This document shows, in pieces, positions 32,516-42,550 of a DNA stretch of 64,000 nucleotides. How positions within the stretch are numbered: the stretch's first letter is position 1; each line of letters opens with the position of its first letter. The notes under the pieces are model-generated. The model did no database searches, was not told the DNA's origin, and saw only the letters and a program-made list of their open reading frames with translations. The translations under genes and the position numbers were made by a program. The DNA is from Siderastrea siderea. Lineage: Eukaryota > Cnidaria > Anthozoa > Scleractinia > Rhizangiidae. The stretch covers positions 49,176,355-49,240,354 of the forward strand of contig OZ034974.1 of assembly GCA_964030785.1 (NCBI GenBank), read 5' to 3'.

Positions 32516-35500
32516 AAATGCTGCAAAAGGACTGAAAAAGGTGTTGGCTTTTGAGGGAGATAAAGTATAGCACTGAACAGACTAGAAATCATGTAGTATT
32601 TGAAGCAAATGTTTTGATTTTGCTTATCTTATTGCATTCTTGTTGCAGAAAAACAGTTGTCAAAGAATTAAAATTCTTGGAGACTGTTACTACTGCATCG
32701 CAGGCCTAGACGACGACAAGATGCATGCGCAGTCAGCTGTTGAGATGGGACGTGATATGATCAAACACATCGCGTGAGTAGCTACAGCAACACTAGGGCA
32801 ATATAACAATATAGCAATATTTCAACTAGCATATCTGGCGCTGCCTTCAAAGGCTCATAGCTAGGAATAGTTGTCAACATGTAATCTGTCAAAGCTTGGA
32901 AGAGTCTATTGTATTTGTTACAGTGCTTGTAATTTTGCGTCCGTTACCAAATCTAAAGTCTCTTATCGATATTGCAGCAAGGTGCGCAGGGAGACTGGGG
33001 TGAAAACGTTGGACATGCGCGTAGGAATCCACACTGGCTCAGTACTCGCGGGCGTCCTGGGCAAGTACAAGTGGCAGTTCGATGCGTGGTCAAATGACGT
33101 CACACTGGCCAATAGCATGGAGTCTGGAGGCATTCCAGGGTGAGTACAAAGACATCATCATTGCATTCACGTTCGGTGCCAAACAAACCGTCAATCAACA
33201 ACGCTCTAACTGTTCCTCCCTCCCTCCCTTCCCCCTTCCTTCCTTCCTTCCTTCCTTCCTTCCTTTCTTCCTTTATTTAATGGTTAGCAGAGACATACAA
33301 AACTGACAGGACAACATCAAAAATGTTTCCTTTTGTTTCGTACACAGTCGTGTTCATATATCGGAGTCGACCTTCAACTGCGTGAAACTGGTTTACGAAG
33401 TGGAACCCGGTGGGGGGCACACGAGAAACGACTTCATCAAAGAAAAAGGCATCAAAACGTACTTAATCGTTAGAAAGAAAAACGATGGAGAAGATAGCAA
33501 GATTTCTGCTGCTGCTAGTCAGGTATGTGTCAGTAAAAGCGAAAAGATAATTATTTTCAGGGCGACTAAAGCTAGAGTCCAGTCCTTATGTTAACTAATT
33601 TGATTTGGAAGCCCAAATCTCGGAGAATATATACTGACCAAAAAAAGGCCCTGGGAACGAGTTTCTCATATCGACATCAACCCACCCTTAAGGGCTAAGC
33701 AATGTTCTTCGTTTTTTTAAAATTTGAGTTGTTTCTTCCTGAGCAAACTACTATGTTAAGTTATTATATGTTATGTTATGTTATGGTATGTTATGGTATG
33801 TTATAGTCAACAAACGGCATAAATGACATTTTCTTACAAAAGTTTATTTTGTTATTTAAAATGTTAATATCAGAGATATTCTCAATATACGGAGACAAAA
33901 TAAAGTAAAAATCTGTTTTTAGGAGAGTGAGGACTTCACATGGTTGGCGGAGCCTTCTTCAAACGAGACGAGACGGACGTCTTCACCAATCATGGAGATT
34001 ATTAATGCGGCAAGTCAGTGGGAAGACAAAGACAGCATCATTAACAAGGACGAATTGGAGTTTAGAAGGGTGTCGTTGTTTGACGTGAGTTAGGTCTTGT
34101 TCATGTAGTATCGGAATGTAGTATCGATACCAAAAACGTCTCGGATAGAATTTTTATTCACACAAAAAAGGTTGCGCTATCTTGAAAGTGTTTTTCTCTC
34201 TGTCTTAAACCTGAGCCAAAGAAGGGACTCTTTGTAGTCTACTTGATGGTGGCAGATTCTTCAGAATCGTCACATTGACGGCCTCATGGTCTACTTAACT
34301 ACACAAACTTCAAGGGCGACAACAGAAATGCTGCAATTTATGTCAATAAGAACATGTAAAAAAGTTGTCACTTGTTGGGTTTTGTAACCATTTTCCTTCA
34401 TTAACAATGTTAGTATAGTAAGAAACCATAACGGCTACAACTACCATTTTTTCTTTCAGGAGCAGGAAGATTCAGAAAAATCCGATGCTTCGATCACAAC
34501 AAAGTTAGTTCTTATTCTATATTCCGTCATTTAAGAACTAATGTCCCGTCCCTTTGATGTGTATTTCATTATCTGTTGTTGGTTGTCAATCTTGCTTCAA
34601 TGGTTTTCTACTCCGGTCTGTACGGTTGTCCTTCCTCCTCAATTTAAGCCAACATTTCTAATTTTCAATTTCGCAAATTACAGATTTTCATTTCGCAAAA
34701 TACAGATTTTCATTTCGCAAATTACAGATTTCGCAAAATACAGATTTTCATTTCGTTTCGTTTCGTTTCATTTCGTTTCATTTCGTTTCGCAAATTACAG
34801 TAAGCCAAAATACTTGAAATATCATTTTCTACTTTCTTAGATTGTTTCAGTTTTTTTAAAGGCAAAACTGTGTAAGCTAATACAGGTTGATTTGTTCAGA
34901 GTTTTTTGCTGAAAATTTATTATTTATCATGTTATTTTTCTTATACATTAGTGTCATGTTATTTAATTTTATTTATTTATATAATTTTGTGTAATATTGT
35001 AATTTACTTTGTAATTTATACTGTTTTCTTTGGCATGTATTTAGACTCGCGCGCACAGCAGTTGTTCTATGTCTCGCGCATTTAAATGTTGTACATTAAG
35101 TTTGAAATGTATCACGTTTGAAATGTTACGCCATTGCTTGTACAAATTCAAACCGCAATTGTAAGCGAACTCACAACTGATGATGATCGTTGAACGATCG
35201 AAACATGTCTTCTGTCAAACGGAAAGTAGTTATTCATTTTTTGAAAATTTATTGTGACCAAAACTACAGTTTTAAAGGCCCTGAAACAAAATGAAAACCC
35301 ATAAAGCAACGTTTTAAGTATTTTGCTTCCATTTTTTTGTTGAAATAGTTTTGAAATAGTTCTCGATATCTATAGTCCCATTACGTTAATGTTTATTTTC
35401 TGTTTTTCTTTGCAGTGAACGAAGTCTAAATAAACTTTTAGCTGATGTCCTTGACGAGCGAGCCGGAGGGTATGTGGACTATTTTTGAGTTTTTACCGCC

Positions 35501-37996
35501 ACATATTTGATTGTTTAGTGCTTTTACCATCAACTAATCGCATTATTTTTTTCTACTTTTCTTCAGGGTTAAAGAAAAAATGAATCCATTTACACTCCGA
35601 TTTATAGACATCGACTGCGAGTTCCAGGTAAAAGATAAAAAAGAGCACACACACATAGAGGGTGGTACGCCTGTGCCCAATCCATCGATCTTCCGATCCA
35701 ACCTCGTTTTCAGGAAAGACCCTGGGAACGAGGTTGCTTACGATGCTACAATCAAAAGCGCGTCCGCCCATCAGCCTCAGAGTGTTTGGCTCCCCTCGTG
35801 AAATAATCAATGAATAATAATAATAAATAAATAAATTAATTAATTTCTGTTGGTGTGTTTCTTATCAACAGTACGCTCTGGAGAAACAAGAGATGAGCGG
35901 AGAGTCACTGGTTTGTCTTTGTATTGTCATCGTCTTCTGTTTTTTCGTGGAGCTCACGATATTTCCAAGGTTAATACGTGTTTTATTTAACTGTAATGTT
36001 GTGTGTGAGAAAGACAATGACCTAGTGCCGCCTTGCGGAGACGTAACTTGACTTAAGGAAAGTAGCGTCTTGCTTCGATCATAATTGGATTTTTCTCTGT
36101 TGTTTTTGATATAGTTTTGCTAATTTTTCTCTTAGTTTAATGAAGAAATAACATAGATCGGTAAATTCTGATCGTCCGGGTGAGTGAAGTCCTGAGAAGG
36201 ACGGCTTGTGGTGACATTGACTGACGTTTCGACAACCTGAGCGGAAGTCATCATCAGAGTCAAGTGAACTGTGAATTGCCAGTCGATGTCTCTGGTCGTT
36301 GTCCTGATTGGTCGACGATCTCGTGATGTTATTGGTCGTCTGTCAGTTAAGCAGTGATGTTATTGGCTGTGAAGACTGTAAAACGTGATCACAAACAGCC
36401 TTTCGCAGGACTACACTCACCCGGCAATTATAATTTACCGACCTATGATATGACTCCTGCATTCAAACCGTTTACACAAAGGAATAAATTACAAGCTCTT
36501 TTCCCTCTGCAGGACGTTGAGAAACTACTTGACATTTTCTTTAGGAATGTTGTTACTTCTTATTCCTACTATCATTACAGTTGCTGCCAATATTCCGAAG
36601 GTAAGAAAGTACAACTGAAGGGGTAACTTACAGTTTACGTCACGTTTGCCCCGTATTTCGGAGAGTTGGATCCAGTCTTTAAATTCACCCTTCGGTTGGA
36701 AGTGAGTAATTCAAAATTGCAAAAAACGAATTAGAAATCCGTCAGTTCCAAGATTCCGAATTTTCATGGAAATTCCTCGAGTTTACATCGAACACTGAAA
36801 GATTTGGTGTAATTTGAGGTGTATGTAGTTCATCACTCAAACTAAAGCGTTTTTTTTGGAGACCGTAGTCAAATCTTCCAAACGCCGGTGACGAGTGATC
36901 TGACTTAGATTGATTGTAACGAGCTTCTACTATCTACGTCACGTGGTGGATACTAAAAGCAAAAATTAGTGGTTTGAATTTGAATAAAGGAACTCAAATT
37001 GACAGACATCTGTCAAGTAGGAAGGACGGATGACTAGTGATGGCGAGGGTGGAAATGGATTGCAATAAGCTATGGACAAACTTGAAAACTTGAGACACGT
37101 TCAGTTCAACTTTACCACGAGGATTCTTTGTATATTTAACATTAAAAAGTAAAATTCCACGCATGAAATTTTTTCCTGTACACGGATTGAGCGAAAGAGT
37201 TCAAGATTTTGTTTTCTGTAAACTGAGTTGGGAGTGCGGAGCTGAGAGATAACTGCATCCGCAGCGTTTGATGAATTTACTTGTGCTTCCAAAACACCTT
37301 TTACGAGAAACCTAACTACCCTGCTGCTTTTTTCTCCTTTTTAGTATTTTCCCCAGTGTTTGGTTCAGTTTTCAAATGTTCTTGATAGCAGTAAGCCGGC
37401 GCGGACACTTGTTGCCGCTCTCTGCGTAACCCTGTTGGCTAGTACGGAGTTGATTGACATGGTAAGTCGACACACAATACTAGATAAAATACCGAATTTG
37501 CTGCTATAAACGAACAACCTTTCTCACAGCCCTAAGAGAGGTTAATTGGGGCGAGAGATAGAAGTTAAAATTGTAACGCCTACCTGTACATTGTATTACT
37601 ATATTTTGGAAGATATACATTCATTGGATTCATTTATACTAGCTCAACGCTGAAACGTGACTGGTGCATTTAAAAGTCCAAATGGCAATCAAACGTAACC
37701 CACACTCAGTTACCAGGGTGTCATGAAAGGCCGAGAAACTTAGGCGCTCTCCTTGCAGTCTCAAAACAACCTGGTGGAATGCAAGTAATAAAGACAATGA
37801 ATATTTCTGACCCATGACATTTTTCATTTAAGCTTGGTTGTGAAACCACTCCACTAACAGAAGAGCAAGTAAGACTGAGATACAACCGCTCGGAGCCTTT
37901 GGACCCCACAAGTCCGGCGTGTGAATACCCACAGGTATGTTTTCATCGTTCTTAATCTCAGTCTTATCCTCATCAACATATGAATCATCATCGTCG

Positions 37997-38041
<45 letters not shown>

Positions 38042-38889
38042 CCACCACCACCACTACCACCACTACCACCACCACCAATATCATCATCATCATCGTCGTC
38101 GTCGTCGTCGTCGTCGTCATCACCATCTAACTGCTACTAGTACTACCATCAAATTATTTAAGCACTTCAAAGCTCTGTCGAAACATGAAAACCACAGATA
38201 GATTCCAAAAATTTAGCTTGCTTAGAGGTAAAACTAACACCATTGTTATCAAATGAATACTTAACCCAAGTCTTCATAAATAGACGACATTGTAACGAAA
38301 AAAACAATTAGATTCTCCAGAGCCTCGTACACTTGGATTTTTCCACGCCTGGTTTCAGTAAGCTAACAACGCATCACTTTTGTTTATATATAATTTTTAT
38401 AACTCTCCCAATGATCTTACAGCTTGTTTTTATTTTTATTTCTTTCAGTACTTTTCGTACAATGGTATCCTGATTCTCCTGGGGATCTCGGTTCTAGTCC
38501 AACTCAGTCACTCTCTGAAGGTTCTTCTTATTATGGGGGTGGTGATGGCTTACTGCATCATCAACACCTCAGCCAAGTACCAGATCTACGACAATTACGA
38601 TACATACGTGCATTATAACCACAAGTAAGCAGTTATTCAATGTTAATGTTCAACAATAAGCTGGAGGACTGCCGAGTGTCATTAAGTACACTCCTACACT
38701 TGTTCCAAAACTTGTCTTCATCCCCACTGTTAGAGGTCTCTGTGTATTGAATAGATAGCATTTCTTTGTGTTCTGAGAGTTAAGTTGGGACATACCGAAA
38801 ACATTGCGCTCAGCGATGCAACAAGAACTATGTTGCATCGTCTAGCTTGTGGCAACCTTGTTCCCAGCTTCCCTCCCCTTCCAGCTCCC

Positions 38890-38943
<54 letters not shown>

Positions 38944-41900
38944 AGGAAGGGTGCTGAATATTGCAATACGCAAACTCTTTTGTAAACGCAAAATATCGTC
39001 ACTGGGGTCTAGCCACTTGAGTTTAAGGCGCTGAATATTTTTCTCTGTCTCTTCCTAAATGAAAATAATACCCTTGTAAACTTAGAGAGCAAATAAATCT
39101 AGCCCTCTGTAAACGCAAAGGAAAGTCTTACACATCTAACACCAAGTTTAACTTATAGCTACGATTTTCTAATTGGAAAATCCACTAATATTGCCGCCAT
39201 TTTGAAAAACCTGCGGCTAGCAGCGCTGACCAATTAGAGCTTTTGGAACCTTGGAAATGGGACAGAGGTTTTACTATTTCGTCCATGTCCCAGTTCTTCA
39301 AAAGTTGAATAGCGCTATCCACCGGATAAATCACTATCCAGTGGATAAATGTTAGGGAAACCAATTGCATTATCCACTGGATAGCGCTATCCAACTTTTG
39401 AACAACTGGGGCCATATCTGCAAGTTAAACGTCAGAAGGTCCGCTGTAATTGGAGGCTGTAATCGCAACCTGGAAGAATGGGTAACTATACAGTCCACAA
39501 TTATTTATGAAGCTCGTTATCGCTTTTGTTTCCTTAAAACAGCACAACATACGTACCAAAGAAGTATTTTTCATCCGTGATCATGTCACTGAGCTTTCTT
39601 ATCCTTGTTCTCCACGGTCGACAGGTAGGTTTTAACAGTTTTAACAGTTTTAACAGTGACCTCTCATGAAATAAACGGATATCTCAAAAGAATGTACGCT
39701 CAGGTGTGAAACACGCTCATCACCCAAAACTTACCTACCAGTTTTTTCTTCTAGGTTGAACGAACTGCTCGTCTGCTGTTTTTGTGGAAAATGGAGGCAT
39801 TTGAAAAGAGAAAAGAAGTTGAAAAAATTCGAGCAAGGAATCGAAAGCTGGTGGATAATATTTTACCCCAGCATGTGGCAGATTATTTCCTTCAGCATCA
39901 GAGTAAAGACGAAACGGTATAACTTGGTATTTTCAAAACTGTGCGTGTAGTTTGTTAATGCATAATAAACAGCACCAAAGGAAAGTGCCGCTGTGTACCA
40001 TTCATTTGTTTGGTCACACAGGGAATAGGGCGCCAAAAAAAAATTAAGAAGGAGAGCAAGGCCACTCGGTCGCCCCCTTCCCCTCACCGATTTTTCTTTT
40101 TCCCTATTCCTCATTAATTAGCCTTATCGCAGGCTAGAACCACTTACTACAGCATAATAAACGGTACCACAGGAAAGTATTGGCTAGCAGTTTCATTTGA
40201 ACGGTCACACTTTAGAATTTCATCCACAAACGCATATTTAGAACCACCTTGTACATCGTAATAAACAGCACCACAGAAAAGTACTGCTCAGTAGCTTTCA
40301 TTTGAATGGTCATACTTTAATGTGACTTTAGGGTCTCATCCACAGACTGATATTTAGAACCACATTGTACAAGATAATTAACGGTTCCACAGGAAAGTAC
40401 TGCTCAATAGCTTTCATTTAAATGTACACTCTTTAGGACCTCATGTAAAGACTCAAAAGTTAGAGCCTGCTTGCATGATTTGACATTTTTTTACTCTACT
40501 CATGCCATGTGATTGCATGACAGGAACTGTACAGCCATTCATACAAGTACGTGACAGTCATCTTCGCCTCGATCCCAAACTTTGACGAGTTTTACTCCGA
40601 AGATCAAATAAACGATGGTGGGAAAGAATGCATTCGATTCTTGAATGAGATTATCAACGATTTTGATGAGGTAATAGCAATAAAAACATGATTGCAATGT
40701 GAAACAACTTGAAATAGCCCGAATTTCAGCCGCCTTCTCTGGCCGCTCACCCTTGGGAGTGAGTGACCAGAGGAGGTGGCTGAAACTCAGGCTAAAATTG
40801 AAAAACAACCTTCAAATCGTGTTCACGTTATAAAATACCTGACAAAAGTGGTTTGATTGTGCGGAAAAAGTAGCAAATGGTAGAATCACATTGGAGAATG
40901 TATGATGACTTGAAAGTAGGAAATACTCCTACATTTGTTCTAAAAACTCTCAGGGACTTGTATCTTTGGTGCCTTGATAAGAAAAACGCCAGCAGTGCTC
41001 CCCACGCCCCCATTACCACCGTGAAGTGATGATAATGTTTCAATAGTGACAATTTTTTTTACAAATATTACAGGTTTTGTCAGAGCCACGATTTCGAAGT
41101 ATCGAGAAAATAAAAACAATCAAGAGCACTTACATGGCGGCTGCAGGACTCAAACCGGAATATGAGGTAAAAAGAAGTGTTTGCTTTGAAACAAAGCAAA
41201 AATAAATTTGAAAGTGTTGTTCGATTCTACATTAAGACCACGATCCTAAAAAATAGAGAAAAAGTATTAATATGTAAGGGTCTCAAGGTAATGGCCAGTA
41301 GGAGCCCCACTAGATGCAAGTTTCTAACTTGCGGCGACCTGAAAGTCGGTTTGGCCAGGACTTGCTTGCACTTGCGATGGCTTGCCATAACATACGATTA
41401 CTTACGATATTTTACAATGACCTACGATGTCTTACGATAACTTACGATAACTTAAGATGACTGACGATAACGTTTGTGATCACTTGTAATAACTTGTGAT
41501 AACTTGAGATGACTTGCGACAAGTTACGTTTTATTTGGCGATACTCGAATTCGTACTCGAAAGTTGACGCAAGTTTGCGTCCGTATGGTGACCCAACGCA
41601 AGTCGACACGTCGACGCAATCGGTTGTAGGGGTTCACACATGCATTACACTGAAATGGCTCTCGCGTGCGACTACTTGCGACTCGCTTTGGCAAGGGCTG
41701 TCACTGGAAGGCATCTGCAACCTTCCCTCTTCAAATCGTATCACGTGGTCGTCTACCTGGAGTAATTGCTTTTCTCAACTGTATCATAACAGAGCAATTT
41801 TGACATGTCTAAAACCGGATTTCCCCGTCTTTGTTTTTCAGTCTCAGGTTTCTGAACACTGGCAGCAGCTCGTTGATGTTGTGGACTTCGCTCTCGCGTT

Positions 41901-42510
41901 ACGGGACAAACTGGAATCTATCAACCAAGAATGCTTCAACAACTTTGTGCTTAGAGTCGGTGAGTAATTATCACAAGTGTCTCTGAAGTGAATTTGAAAT
42001 TGCTGTCGCATTGGGCTGCCTATAGCGTAATGCATGAACCAATCACAACTCGTAGCGTCAACGGGTGTCCATAAAAGCGCTGCAAAATCACAGTCGTGAT
42101 TGGCTGTAAAGTTGAAAGATTATTTCTGATTGGCTGTAGTTGAGGTATGCCGCAAAAGGGGTTAGAGTTTTCAGCCAATCGCCACGCTCAGTGATTTAAA
42201 GTGTTTTCGCATCTTTCAAGAACACCCAAAGGCAGGCGAAAATTACTTTTTGAATCAGTCGTTCATTCAGTTCTAAATCAATATTTTTTCTTATCTTATC
42301 AGGAATCTGCCAAGGTCCCGTGGTAGCCGGAGTTATCGGCGCTAAGAAGCCACATTATGACATTTGGGGTAACACAGTAAACGTTGCTAGCAGAATGGAA
42401 AGTACTGGAAAAGCTGGCTGTATGCAGGTTCGTATGTTTGTTTGCCAGCTGCCTGTTTCCTGTTAGAGTCAATAGTCCCGTTTTCGTTTGGCCGATAAAA
42501 AAAGAAAATG

Positions 42511-42550
<40 letters not shown>

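Noticed and set aside
32134..32592. Long open frames of poly-Ile, poly-His, poly-Met or poly-Asp
   Set aside because: They are translations of CAT and CTT microsatellites within a cyclase intron.
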